Numbered from the stretch's first letter, positions 45,988 through 57,412 are shown. The stretch: 64,000 nt of DNA from Narthecium ossifragum (GCA_963920575.1 OY986965.1:18864957-18928956), one strand, 5' to 3'. Translations and numbers: made by a program. Notes: a model not told the origin generated them from the sequence alone.

Positions 45988-46776
45988 CTAGTAAATGCCC
46001 GTGCCTACGCCACGGATATTATAATTTACTTTGTATTAAACGGGTGGGGTCGGGTATTGACCCGTTTAATAAAGGCTGAACCCGAACCCGACCCGTTTAT
46101 TAAACGGGTCAGGTTTATCAACCCAAACCCGACCCATTTATAAATGGGTCAACTCGACCCGACCCGTATAACCCATTTATTAAACGGGTCGGGTCGGATC
46201 AGGTTGGATCCGGGTCAGATTGACCCATTTAAATCCATCTCCTCCTATCTGACTCTCTCTCTCTCTCTCTCTCTCTACATTCCTCCACCTGTCCACCCGC
46301 CTTCTCCTCCTTCCTCCTGAGCTACCTCGCAAGGGCCGCAACCCACTCCTTCCCTCCTTCTCCGGNNNNNNNNNNNNNNNNNNNNNNNNNNNNNNNNNNN
46401 NNNNNNNNNNNNNNNNNNNNNNNNNNNNNNNNNNNNNNNNNNNNNNNNNNNNNNNNNNNNNNNNNNNNNNNNNNNNNNNNNNNNNNNNNNNNNNNNNNNN
46501 NNNNNNNNNNNNNNNNNNNNNNNNNNNNNNNNNNNNNNNNNNNNNNNNNNNNNNNNNNNNNNNNNAGAGGGGACGGCTGGACGTGAGATGGGACTCACGT
46601 CCCATCACTCTCTCTCTTTCTCAGTTGCTGATGGGCGGGAATGAGCGGGAATTTTGAAGGGGATGAAATTTTGAGATGGAATCTAAACCGTTGGATGTGT
46701 TTGGAGATAGATCTGCACCGCTCTTTATGTCTTATAGTTGAGACATTTCAAAAACCGTCCTTCCTTATATAATAGA
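45988..46776 (-). mobile_element. Non-autonomous Helitron in the E RT gene
   Basis: On the minus strand it begins TCTATTATATAAGG and ends in CTAG, preceded by a small hairpin CCGTG-GCGTAGG-CACGG. It sits between an A and a T with no target duplication, as Helitrons do (5' TC, 3' hairpin + CTRR, AT target). Removing it joins TTTGTCAGA to TGCTTGG, which restores the reading expected at this point of the RT. The body has tandem ACCCGTTTATTAAACGGGT-type words (46030-46200), a (CT)n tract, and the 200-N gap. No gene is seen, so it would depend on helicase/Rep from another Helitron. Confidence 0.75.
46366..46565. other. Assembly gap (200 N)
   Basis: Exactly 200 unknown bases lie inside the Helitron. 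The round number suggests a placeholder, so the true Helitron length is not known. Confidence 0.95.
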
Positions 46777-47004
46777 TGCTTGGAAGGTTATTCAGGATAT
46801 TTTCAGATTGTAATTGCCCCTGAAGATCAAGAAAAGACGACATTCACGTGTCCATTCGGAACTTTTGCATATCGTCGCATGCCCTTTGGCCTTTGCAACG
46901 CCCCAGCCAGTTTTCAAAGGTGTATGGTTAGTATATTCTCAGATTATATTGAACATATCATAGATGTTTTTATGGATGATTTCACAGTTTACGGAGACTA
47001 CTTT
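46777..47004 (+). pseudogene. Element E RT, central fragment
   Basis: The frame beginning within GYSGYFQIVIAPEDQEKTTF includes CPFGTFAYRRMPFGLCNAPA and the catalytic motif region VFMDDFTVYG (F-M-D-D, this clade's form of the RT YxDD site). Just after the Helitron, GGTTA appears to join two places that are some 40 bp apart in related elements; this would remove the residues before GYSGYF and shift the frame. The fragment ends exactly at the ACTTT duplication of LTR D3. Confidence 0.8.
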
Positions 47005-49419
47005 TGTGAGGACCCGGTCCGACCGCGTTAGGTCGAGGGTCTGGCCCGTTTGGCCTTGTTCCGCGATCGGGTTGATCGCGAAGACCCCAAGGGCAATTTG
47101 GTAAATTGCGCCTTGGCGGTTGGTTTCACACCTGCGATGTACACACACGGCCTCTGATTGTTATTTATGTTTGATTAGATTCTTTAAGACGTTCTCGATC
47201 GGAAGATCGGAGCTCGATCGGAGAGGATCGAGACGGGCGGTTGGATCGCGACCACTGTAGCAAGGTGGTTACTGTAGCTACAGTACCCCTTTAACAGCCC
47301 CCCCTTATCCTCTTCTTCTCTGCTGGTTTTTCTTCCCTTCCCCTGCTCCCGTGGCCATCTCCTTCCCTTCCTTAGCTTTGTTCTCCCTCCTCCGGCTACC
47401 AAATCAAGTGCTTGAGGGCTTGTTGGATTCGTGGAAGCTTGAGGAAGATCTGTGGCATAGTTTGGAGCTGGATTAGTGGCGGATTAGCGAGGATTCAGCC
47501 AAGGAAAAGCTTATTAAGGTAGGTTTCTTATTTAAGGTTTAATTAGGAGTTGTTAGTCTTTGTGTTTGTTTGTTCTTCAGTCTAAATATGCTAGATGGTG
47601 TGTTATAGCTTGCTTGACACCTGATTGAAGTTTGGTAGCAATTGGATTTGATTTGATATGGATTTAAGCATGTTTTTCATCACTTGATTTCCGGATTTTC
47701 TGTTCTTGCAGAACAGTAGTGTTCTAGCTTGTGTTCCGGCTTCTACGTGCATGATCTTAGTTAGATTTCTAAATGAAAGTTGTAGATCTATGCGTTAGCT
47801 TTCAGTGCCAACTTGTTTCATGATTTTTGGAGCAACGTAAAATTTTTAGTGAATTAAGTAATCTGACTGTGCTGAAACAGGGCAGCTGGTTTAAAGTGAG
47901 GATTTAAGTGGTTTTTATATATTTAATTGAACTGATTTTTGGAGGAGATGATCTTAGTGATATTTAGACGTGATCTGGAAAGTTTGGTTTAAATCCAATT
48001 TATTTTTGAAGGGATTTTAATTGGGTTTATCTAATCTGAGATTTAACCAAAATTATATGTTTTGATCTATTTTCGTTTATCCGATCAATCTAGTTTTCAG
48101 ATATGTGATTCGGGGTATGTCGTTGAGTAGGCATCTTAAGTTTCACATCAATCGGACGGTTGGATTGAAAGATATGATTTTCTAAAGTTATCGAGATCAT
48201 TTGCTTTAGTATTGATAAATCTAGTTTTTCGATATTATCTTAGATATATTATTATTATATTTGTTTAAGCCCGTGCGTGGTTTGTGGTTGAACCAGGGGA
48301 GCTGCACCTCCCTTGGGATGTGTAGAATAAATGGGCCTTATGTTCGCCCTAAGCTTTGAATATAATATTATTATATTGCTATCATAGCTGTTGATAGTTT
48401 AGCTGGGGTTGCTTCCCGTTGTAGGCCTGAGTGTCCTTTTATCTGCTTTATTCTAGACTGATGCTATGCATACCCTTAGGCGGGCTGTGTGGTACGCCTG
48501 GTCCTGTGTAATGCTTGGCATATTGGTGCATGCCTGAATTGCTGTTATGTGTATGATCATACATCTTTTGTTTGCACTAGATGCATTCCTAGGCTAGGCG
48601 TGGGCGATGGGTTGATCGCCGATCCGTGGCTCTCGTGTAGCTCGGATCTAGCCTTAGGACCGAGGCTGGGTAGTCAGGTCTAGGACTTAATCTGTTATAA
48701 TAATCTGATGATTTGAGGTGACTGTCTAGTTGGCTGCAATTTATGCTTGTTTGAGGTTTAGAGGTCGTGTCGTCCTCGAGCCGAGTTCTGAGGTGTAGCC
48801 GGTGTCCGGTGTTCTTAAACTCTTGAGTAGAGGAGTTGCCTACTCAGTGGTGTCTCTTCCCACCAAACAGTGTTCTGTGTCCTGTTGAGAGTCAGCAGTG
48901 TCGTTTCCTGCTACTGAGTGTGACCTGACATGTGACCAGCCCGACTGGAAGACCATGATCGTGGGCCTCAGGGACACGCGGTGGGGTTATGGGACCCCTG
49001 TATACACCTAGGCTTTGGTCGGGGGCGACACTGTTCTGTTTGCCTTCCTTGTTAGTGCCGTAGCATAGAAACCTGCTGAGCTTATTGCTCACTCCTACCC
49101 GGGCTGCGTTTTGCAGGTGTAGATGTCAGCTCTTCTTCTGTAGATCCCAACTGGACAGGTACATGGTGGCGTGTCGTCTTTGGAGGTGTTCGAGGACTTG
49201 GGGTTCATTCAATCTTGATGAATTATTTAATGTATAATTTCTTTTTGTAAGGATTTTGAGGATTTAATATTGTATCTGAATCTTCAATTATAATTGAATT
49301 TCTATATTGACGCCAGATCAGTTGTTTTTATTTTTATTATAAATGCGCCAGTAATGATTGACTAGAGTAGGAACCCTCACGCCTCGGCCTGGATGGGTTT
49401 TCTGGGTCAGGGTGTGACA
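47005..49419 (+). mobile_element. D3: solo LTR, Tekay/Del-like
   Basis: It is 2,415 bp, from TGTGAGGACCCGGTCCGACC to GGGTCAGGGTGTGACA, with a perfect TSD ACTTT (47000-47004 and 49420-49424). It contains the inverted repeat GCAATTTGGTAAATTGC (47093-47109), a donor-like AAGGTAGGTTTCTTA (GT at 47519), and the acceptor-like TTTTGCAG ending at 49116. Removing it rejoins the E reading frame (…GDYF into DNCLHNL). Confidence 0.92.
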
Positions 49420-49424
49420 ACTTT

Positions 49425-49447
49425 GATAATTGTTTACATAACCTTAC
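49425..49447 (+). pseudogene. Element E RT, short bridge fragment
   Basis: These 23 bases, with the duplicated ACTTT before them, read FDNCLHNLT. This is the RT sequence that follows VYGDS/YF in the clade. The fragment is trapped between LTRs D3 and C4. Confidence 0.8.
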
Positions 49448-52022
49448 TGTGAGAACCTGTCCCTCTACCCCTGTGGCTCGTTGTAAACAGCAAGGGCAAT
49501 TTGATAAATTGCCCCTTGTTGGTTTGTTTCACACCCGCGTGTGCACACACTGACCTTGTTTGTATTAAATGCTTGTTTAGAATGGCTAGGTGGACTCGGG
49601 ATCGGAAGATCCCAGCTCGGGCGCGCGAAAGCTTGCCTTTGGGCAGCTGACGACCCTTGAGCGATCGATCGCTCCTTGGAGCGATCGGTCGGACTCGTGA
49701 GCGAGTTGGTGGGTTTTGATCCAAGGCGAGAACGATCGATCGCTCCTTGGAGCGACCGATCGGACTCGAGTCGGTGGCTTTTTCTGCTTCGCGAGGACAG
49801 TCGCCGTTGGCCGTCGCTCTCTCCTGTCAGAGAGGGAAGACTTCCCCTCCCCTCCCCTCACTTTTTCCCCCTTCCCCCGGCTCTCCCCTTCCCCTTTCCC
49901 TCCTTTTCTTCCCCTCCTCTTCCTCCTTCTCCTCCTTTCTTCTTCCTCCTTCTTTCTTCTCCCGAGAGCCCTGTTTTTCCCCTGTTTCCGGCAGCCATCT
50001 TCCTCACCTCCGTTCTCCCTCCTCCGGCCATCTTTTTCGGCGTTCTAAGGCTCGTTGGATTCGTGACAACGAGAGGAAGATCCCTAAAGTGGTTTGGAGG
50101 CTTGTTGGTGATCAAATCGCGGGGAATCAGCCGAGGAAAGCGCTGCTAGGTAGGGTTATACCTACTGCTGTTGTTTCGGGTTGTTCTCTAGATCTAGCCG
50201 TTGGATCTTATTGATCCTTATTTTGTTCGATTCCCTATGCCTATTAGAATTACTGATTTCCGTTTCATTTTAATCAGTTGAGATTTGAGTAGGTTTTATG
50301 CATGATTAGTCTCGGATTTCTGGTTTTCTGCTGTTCTTGAAGAACAGCCGGCTTGCGACGAGGTTTCCGGCCGGCGTGCACATGATCTTGGCTTTTGATA
50401 AACATAAGAGTTGTACATCTACTCGTTAGCTTTCCATTCCATCTTATGTCATATTTTTCCAATTTTTCTACGATTTGTTATGAATTGTTTACTGAAGGGC
50501 TGCGTTGCAGCAATTAGTGGGAAAGTTAGTTTGATTAACGATTTTTGATTAGTGTTTTCCATTAATCAAAAAGTTGGATCTTGAATCCGACGTCGTTTAG
50601 ACGTCGGATCGACGGGATCAATTAGCCCCTGAGTAGTGGTTTTGGGTGTTTAAATCTAATATTATATTTCGGAATATAATATTATATTGTTTACTGTTCA
50701 TCAGCGGTTTTCGGGGTTGCTTCCCGTTGCAGGAGTTCGCGGTTGACGGTCGTGGTACCGTCGTAGTGCCGGGACCCGCTGCGGATCGGCTGGCAGCGGT
50801 TGGTAGTACTGCTGTAGCGATCCAGTAGACTTATATGATGCTTAACATACTGTTGCATGCTCTGCTTCTTATCTGTGTATGTCATAGCATGCATCCTTGA
50901 ACTGTGCATTAGTTGCATTGGTTTGGGCATGGGTGATCTTTGGGTCGCCGTCCCGAGGCTGGAAGCTCGGACTTAGCCCTAGGACCGGGGTTGGGTTGTT
51001 TGGACCCGGTTTGAATGGTGGTGCCCAGTCGATTCGATGATAGTCTTAGATGACTGGTGCACTTGTGGCTTGATGATTGTAGAGGTCGTGTCGGCCTCGA
51101 GTCGGATCTGAGGTGTAGCTGGTGTCTGGTGTTCCTAAAACTCTTGAGTAGAGGAGTTACCTACTTAGTGGTGTCTTTTCCCACCAAACAGTGTTCAGTG
51201 TCCTGTTGAGAGTCAGCAGTGTTGTTTTCTGCTACTGAGTGTGACCTGACATGTGACTAGCCCGGCTGGAAGACCATGATCGTGGGCCTCAGGCACACGC
51301 GGTGGGGTTATGGGACCCCTGTATACACCCAGGTTCTACTTGAGGGCGACACTGTTGCGTTTCCCTCTTCCTTCTGTGAGTCGTAGTGTAGATCCCTACA
51401 GAGCTTAGTGCTAACTCCTACCCGGGCTGCGTTTTGCACGTGCAGGCGTCAACTCTTCCTCTGTGGCCCTCCTCTTCCTTCTGTGTGTCGTAGTGTAGAT
51501 CCCTACTGAGCTTAGTGCTCACTCCTACCCGGGCTGCGTTTTGCAGGTGCGGGCGTCAGCTCTTCCTCTGTGGCCCTCCTCTTCCTTTTGTGTGTCGTAG
51601 TGTAGATCCCTACTGAGCTTAGTGCTCACTCCTACCCGGGCTGCGTTTTGCAGGTGCAGGCGTCAGCTCTTCCTCTGTGGCCCCTACCGGGCAGTTGGTC
51701 GGCGGTGCGGCGGCGCCTGGTGGCTTTTGAGAGGTGGCGATATTTACTGCTTTTACCCCTCTTGCTAGTTAGTCTCCTACGGGAGTGATGTTGTATTTTT
51801 GAATCTTCCCCTCTCTGAGGATTTGTATATTCACACTTTGAGTTTTAATCTGTGGTTCGAGGTTATGCTAATCATTGTTGTTTTAATTGAGGGTGCTTTT
51901 GGTGAACTGCTAAGGAGACCAATAGGTTAGAGGGAACCCTCGCCAGCTTTGTTTTTCGCGTTTTGTAGGTTCCGGTTCGCGTCACCCGGCCCGGTTGGGC
52001 TTTCGCGGGTCGGGGCGCGACA
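49448..52022 (+). mobile_element. C4: solo LTR, Tekay/Del-like, with internal triplication
   Basis: It is 2,575 bp, from TGTGAGAACCTGTCC to GGGTCGGGGCGCGACA, with a perfect TSD CTTAC (49443-49447 and 52023-52027). It has the inverted repeat GCAATTTGATAAATTGC (49496-49512), a donor-like TAGGTAGGG near 50148, and an AT hairpin at 50657-50684. Three tandem copies of a 107-bp unit (51364-51684) each carry the acceptor-like CCGGGCTGCGTTTTGCA; the first copy reads TTTTGCAC in place of TTTTGCAG. Confidence 0.9.
51364..51684. repeat. 3 x 107-bp tandem repeat in C4
   Basis: The units are 51364-51470, 51471-51577 and 51578-51684. Each runs from CCTCTTCCTT to CTCTGTGGCCC. C1, C3 and C2 lack the triplication. 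Confidence 0.92.
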
Positions 52023-52027
52023 CTTAC

Positions 52028-54093
52028 ACTTGTTCTTCAAAGATGTATAGAAACAAGCCTTGTGTTACATTCTGGGAAATGTCATTTCATGGTTGAACAA
52101 GATATAGTTTTTGGTAATGTAGTTTCATCTAAAGGAATTGAGGTTGAAAAAGCTAAAGTTGATGTTATTCAATCTTTACCTTATCCCACTAGTGTGCGGG
52201 AAGTTCGTTCTTTTCTTGCACATGCAGGTTTTTACTGAAAATTCATCAAGGACTTCTCCAAAATAGCATTACCGCTATGCACGTTGTTACAAAAGGATAA
52301 AGTTTTTGAGTTCGATGAGGCATGTAAAAAGGCATTTGATAAGTTGAAAGAATTGTTGACTTCTACCCTAGTTATTCAGCCCCCTAACTGGAGCGTTCCT
52401 TTCGAGATAATGTGCGACGCGAGTGATTATGCAGTAGGCGCTGTTTCGGGCCAAAAGATTGGAAAAGCATCTCATGCAATTTACTATTCTTCTAAGACTT
52501 TGGATTATACCCAGAGAAATTATTCTACAACTGAAAAAGAACTTTTAGCCATTGTGTTTGCTTTAGAAAACTTTCGGTCTTATTTACTTGGTACTAAAGT
52601 CATTGTTTACTCTGATCATGCAGTTCTTCATTATTTAATGACGAAGAATGAGGCAAAGCCGAGATTAATACGATGGATACTTCTCTTGAGTGAATTTTAT
52701 TTAGAAATAAAAGACAAAAGAGGAACAGAAAATCGGGTCGCAGATCATCTGAGTCGATTAGTTCATGTGGAAGATAAACTTTATCTACAGGAAACATTCC
52801 CTGATGAGCAACTCTTCTCCTTAAATATGACATTACCGTGGTATGCGAATATTATGAATTATTTGGTTACTAATATGTTATCTTCTGATTTGTCTAAGGA
52901 TCAAAAAGATAAGATCAAATACTATGTGTGGGATGACCCATATTTATGGAAACATTGTGTCGATCAAATAATAAGAAGGTGCGTTTCTGAAAATGAAATT
53001 ATTTCTAGACTCGCTTTTTGTCATTCTTATGCTTGTGGAGGTCACTTTGGAGCCAACAGAACGGAAACAAAAGTTTTGGAATGTGGTTTCTATTGGCTTT
53101 CTTTATTTTGAGATTGATACTCTCTTTGTAAGTCATGCGGGAATTGTGAAAAGACAGGTAATATATCCCAAAGGAATGAGATGCCACAAACCCCAATATT
53201 ATTTTGCAAAATTTTCAATGTTTGGGGCATCGATTTCATGGGTCCGTTCCCTATATCTTTCGGTTGATTCAAAATGGGTAGAAGCTAAAGCTACCAGGAA
53301 TGACGATTCTAAAGTTGTTGCAGATTTTATCAAGTCTAACATATTATCTAGATTTGGAATTCCAAGAGCTTTCATAAGTGATCGAGGCACACACTTTTAC
53401 AATCGGACTGTGGAGGCGTTGCTAGGGAAGTACCATGTTACCCATAAGGTGTCAACTGCATATCATCCGCAAACCAGTGGGCAAGCGGAAGTGTCAAATT
53501 GAGAGATCAAGTCTATCATTAAAAAGACGGTAAATCCAAATAAAAAAGATTGGCATTTGCGTTTGGATGATGCTTTGTGGGCGTATAGGACTGCATATAA
53601 GACTCCCATCGGTATGTCACCTTATCGCTTGGTATTTGGGAAACCATGTCACCTTCCAGTTGAATTAGAACATAAGGCGTATTGGGCTATCAAGAACTTC
53701 AACATGAAGATGGATGAAAGTGGAGAACACAGAAAGTTGCAACTACAAGAACTAGATGAACTTTGCAATGATGCCTATGAGAGCGCTAGGATTTATAAGG
53801 AAAGGACAAAACCTTTTCATGACAAGATGATATCTAGGAAGGAGTTTAAAGTTGGTCAAAAAGTCCTCCTTTACCAATCAGGTTTACGTTTGTTTCCAGG
53901 TAAGTTACGTTCTCGTTGGATTTGACCTTTTATTGTTACTAATGTTTTTTCTCATGGTGCAGTTGAAATTCAAAGTTTAGCCCCTTCCAAAATATTTATG
54001 GTGAATGGCCATGGACTTAAACCTTTCTATGAAGGCATTCAAATAGAAAAAGTGAAAAAATTGGACTTTGAGGAGCCGACTTATATTGATTGA
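52028..54093 (+). pseudogene. pol: Element E RT end, RNase H and integrase (pseudogene)
   Basis: The RT thumb region reads GKCHFMVEQD and LPYPTSVREVRSFLAHAGFY, then a stop. RNase H follows (about 52284-52760) with [26 protein letters not shown] and [11 protein letters not shown], which carry its acidic residues. Integrase starts after [13 protein letters not shown] frame break near 53100 is followed by a deletion of about 33 bp, compared with element F, between PISFG-like and [10 protein letters not shown] sequence. The later core keeps [18 protein letters not shown] and [16 protein letters not shown], so the second Asp and the Glu of the D,D-35-E triad remain; the first Asp is in a shifted frame. 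Stops at 53500 and 53923 break it again. The C-terminal end EEPTYID matches that of F. Confidence 0.87.
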
Positions 54094-55499
54094 AGAAGAA
54101 AGCATGAAGTCGAGCCAATGATAATAAACAAAGGCGCTGCTTGGGAGGCAACCCAAGGGGAGTTCGTTCCTTTCTCTTTTTATTGTCGTATTTCCATTTT
54201 AGTTATTTTTGCCTTTTCTTTGCATTCCACCATACATTGGGGACAATGTCGGTTTCAAATGTGGGGGAGGAGATTTAGGTTGCATATGCCATAAGCAAGA
54301 AGTAATTAAGCTTGAAATATTCATAACATAATTGAATGAGTAATCTTGCTGACTTAGAATTAATTAGTTGAGTTATTATTCCGTGAGATGGTAGTGACTA
54401 AATTTAGTAGACAAAAGTTGGTGAGATTTTGAGCCTTTAGACTGACACATTCATATCAGTCTCACTATTTCCTTTCATGAGAGATATTCTTTCATGGATT
54501 TGATTTGTCTAGAACTTGCTTTGATTCTATTTGAGATCATATTGACACATGTATACATGAACATAATTAAGGCCCTCTTTGTTATAAGCTACATAAGCCA
54601 AATAGCCTACCTTGTAATTAATTTTTCCTTTTGCTAAACCCCTTTGAGCTTTATTGACTTCATTGTTAACCCACATTGCAAGCTTTAAACCTGAAAAACC
54701 AATCTCATTACCCAAGCCATAGAACTAGTGAAGCATTGAGCATCATTATGATATGTATGGGTATGCAAGTTTCAAGTGTGGGGGTGTTTGGATTTGTGGT
54801 ATGACTATTGTTTGGAAAAAAAGAAAGTGAAGGAGGAAACTGTTTCTCATATTACAATATGTGTTTATGAATCCGCCCAATAGTTTTGTATGATTTCTAC
54901 AAAGGTGAAATTTTTTGCAAAAGATTGTTCCCTATTTCAGTTGAAAAGTATTCATTTGAACAATCTTTTTCCCAATATTATATGGGTCGAGTATGTTAAT
55001 GCTAAGTTGAGGAAGTTGTTGAATAAAGTGATTGGTTATGCATGTATTATTGATGTATTTTTTCTCCATTAGTTCCATTGGTTTTTGAGCTACATTCCCA
55101 AATATTTTCCACCTTAATCCTGGACCCCATTACAACCTTTGAAAGTCCTTCTGATCCATGTTATGCATGTGATTCTAGTTGTGGAGAATGAGAAGATATG
55201 TAAGCTTATGGTAGATCATTTTTCATTGGAATGAATTTGAGTGAAACACATACCCTTCAAACACATGCGACTTGAGTGTTAATTTCCGTGAGGGTCCACT
55301 TATTTAGTATGCTCCATATTCAAGTGAAAATGCTCACTAACTAACTTTGAGTTGTTCAGGAATTTTTGTTCATGAGGTGTTATGAGTTTTGAAAAACTAA
55401 ATTACTTCTTTTGTTGATGGCGTTGCAACTTTGATATTTTGAGTGGAGTGAAATTTTAGTTTTGCCCGAGAACGAGCAAAAGCTAAGTGTGGAGGAATT
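54094..55499 (+). other. Element E 3' non-coding region with hairpins and polypurine-like motifs
   Basis: It is 1.4 kb without a supported gene. It holds CTTGGG-AGGCAA-CCCAAG (54140-54157) and ACATTG-GGGA-CAATGT (54234-54249). AAGTGTGGGGG-type motifs lie at 54257-54273, 54773-54786 and 55484-55499, the last directly before the 3' LTR and so the probable plus-strand primer. Element F has the same set in the same order. Some Athila relatives carry an envelope-like gene here; I see none. Confidence 0.7.
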
Positions 55500-56187
55500 T
55501 GATGATGATGCATAATGTCATATTTCTACCCCTTAATACTTAGTCTCCTGTACTTATTTGATACCTAAATACACTTATATTCCTTATATTTTGATTTATG
55601 ATACAATTGGAGTCATTGAGTGGGAAACAGGGCAAACAGAGCATATTTGGGCAGTTTCTGCATAAAGGGATCGATCTTCTATAATGGAGAGATCGATCTT
55701 ATCATGACGTACTAAAGAAATCTAAGCTGAAGGAACAAGGATCGATCATTGCCCATGAGAAGATCAATCTTTGTTGGGAATGAAATCCTGACGGAGAGCA
55801 TATTTTCAGATGATCGATCATAACCTAGGAAAGGATCGATCCTCTTTTCACCCGAGAAAATTGAGAAAATTGCCGATGCAAAAGAGATCGATCTTCCCCT
55901 ATCAAAGGATCGATCTTCCTCAGGGCGTAGCTAGAAATTGATGAAATTGAGATCAAAGGATCGATCTTCCCCTATGTAAAGATCGATCTTCCCTTCTCTA
56001 GTGAAGAAATTCAAGGGCTCATATATAATACGAGGATGGAGAGACTTTGGGCTATAAATAGGACTCTTCCTAGGGTTTGAGGGGGGATTCCGAGATACTT
56101 TTGGCTGCTACTCTATACTCTTAGATATCTTTCCTAGGTTTTCTCTTACTTAATTGAATCTTTTGAGGATTGTTATTGATGGCCTTG
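55500..56187 (+). repeat. E 3' LTR, first 688 bp
   Basis: It starts TGATGATGATGCATAATG and matches the 5' LTR through the GATCGATC array (55669-55992) and TATA box (56052-56061) to ...TGATGGCCTTG, where D4 begins. The remaining ~720 bp of the LTR is not found in the window. Confidence 0.85.
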
Positions 56188-57412
56188 TGTGAGGAACCGT
56201 TCCTCTAACCTGGTCCGACCGCGTTGGGTTGAGGATCGGGTTTTGTGGTTTGGCTCAGTTGGTCTTGGTTTGCGATCGGTTGATTGTGCCCTGGCGGTCG
56301 GTTTCACACTCGCATAGTGCACACACAGCCTTGATTGACGTATGTGATTGTTTAGATTCAGTAGGAGCATTCGTGATCGTCAGATCCGGACGAGATTGCG
56401 ACAAGATCGCAAGTTGGAGTCAAATCGGATTCAGTCCGATCAGTTAGCTCGTCTGAACCGGCTAAGTCACTTAAGTGACTTTACCCTCTTCTCTCTCTCT
56501 CTCTATTTCTTTATTTTTCCCTTTTCCCTCCCTTTTCCCTCTCCCTTCCCCGTGCCCTACCCCTTCTCCTCCTTCCCTTTCTCTCTCCCGCGGCAACATC
56601 TGTTCATCCCTGGCGACCTGAAGGCGGCGGCGAGGGCGCCCTCCGCCCTTCTCCTTCCTTCCTTTCCTCTCTCCCACGGCGGCCTCTCTTCCTTCTTCGG
56701 TGACGGCTGCGGTTGTGGGAGGACTCCGATGAGCTAGAGACGGCGACGGCAACGGAGGATGGCGGATCACGGCGGATTAGCGGAGGAATGAAGACTGGAT
56801 TAGCGTTTAAGGTAGGGTTTCTACCTTGATCTTTAGGTTAAGTTAGATCTATGGTTTGTTTGTTAGATCTGTGGTTTTGTTTACGTTAAATGATGCTTAT
56901 AGGCTTGATTAACAACTGATCTAAGCTTGGTAGGATTTTATCTCGGATTTAAGCTGGATTTTGACATGTTTTTCCCGGATTTTCGTCGATGCTCTGTTCT
57001 TTGATGAACTGTCGAGTTCGTGCTCGATTTCTGAGCTGTGTGAGCATGACGCGAAACTGGATTTGTGAAATTAGTAAGATAATTAAGTAGACATTAGACA
57101 TCACTTAGATCCAATTCTTGGAGGAAATGTTCCTCACATGTTAATCAATATCTGCCCAAGTTTCATTTAAGATTTAACGTCGTCTGGATGTCGAGTTGAC
57201 AAGATTTCACGGCTTCTAATTTAGGATTAATTCTTCGGGAATTCTGAAGTTAATGCTCCTAATGATCTCTAGGATTAACATGTTCAATGTGATGATCTCT
57301 GTATACTTAATTACCTCAATTTCAGCCTAATTAGTTAGTTGCAAAACCCTCCTCTAATTAGCAATTAGATTGTGAATTATGGCTATTAATTATAAGTGAT
57401 TTGGATTATTAT
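56188..57412 (+). mobile_element. D4: Tekay/Del-like LTR, 5' part
   Basis: It starts TGTGAGGAACCGTTCC inside the E 3' LTR (left flank CCTTG). A C/T-rich leader (56480-56720) and a perfect donor-like hairpin AAGGTAG-GGTTT-CTACCTT (56809-56827) follow. The usual GCAATTTGGTAAATTGC repeat has been lost: the sequence jumps from CGATCGGTTGATTGTG to CCCTGGCGG. D5 cuts it at 57413, and no 3' end is found. Confidence 0.75.

Larger units (their letters stand above)
41381..56187 (+). mobile_element. E: Athila/Tat-like Ty3 retrotransposon, multiply interrupted
   Basis: It has a 5' LTR (41381-42791), a degraded tRNA-Asp primer site, gag-protease-RT-RNase H-integrase in that order, a 1.4-kb non-coding 3' region with a polypurine tract, and the first 688 bp of the 3' LTR before D4 cuts it. 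The integrase-last order and the tRNA-Asp primer place it in Ty3. It inserted at the end of gag in element G (left flank GAAGT); the right TSD partner is not in view. Four later insertions lie inside: a Helitron, D3, C4, and the D4/D5 pair. Confidence 0.88.
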
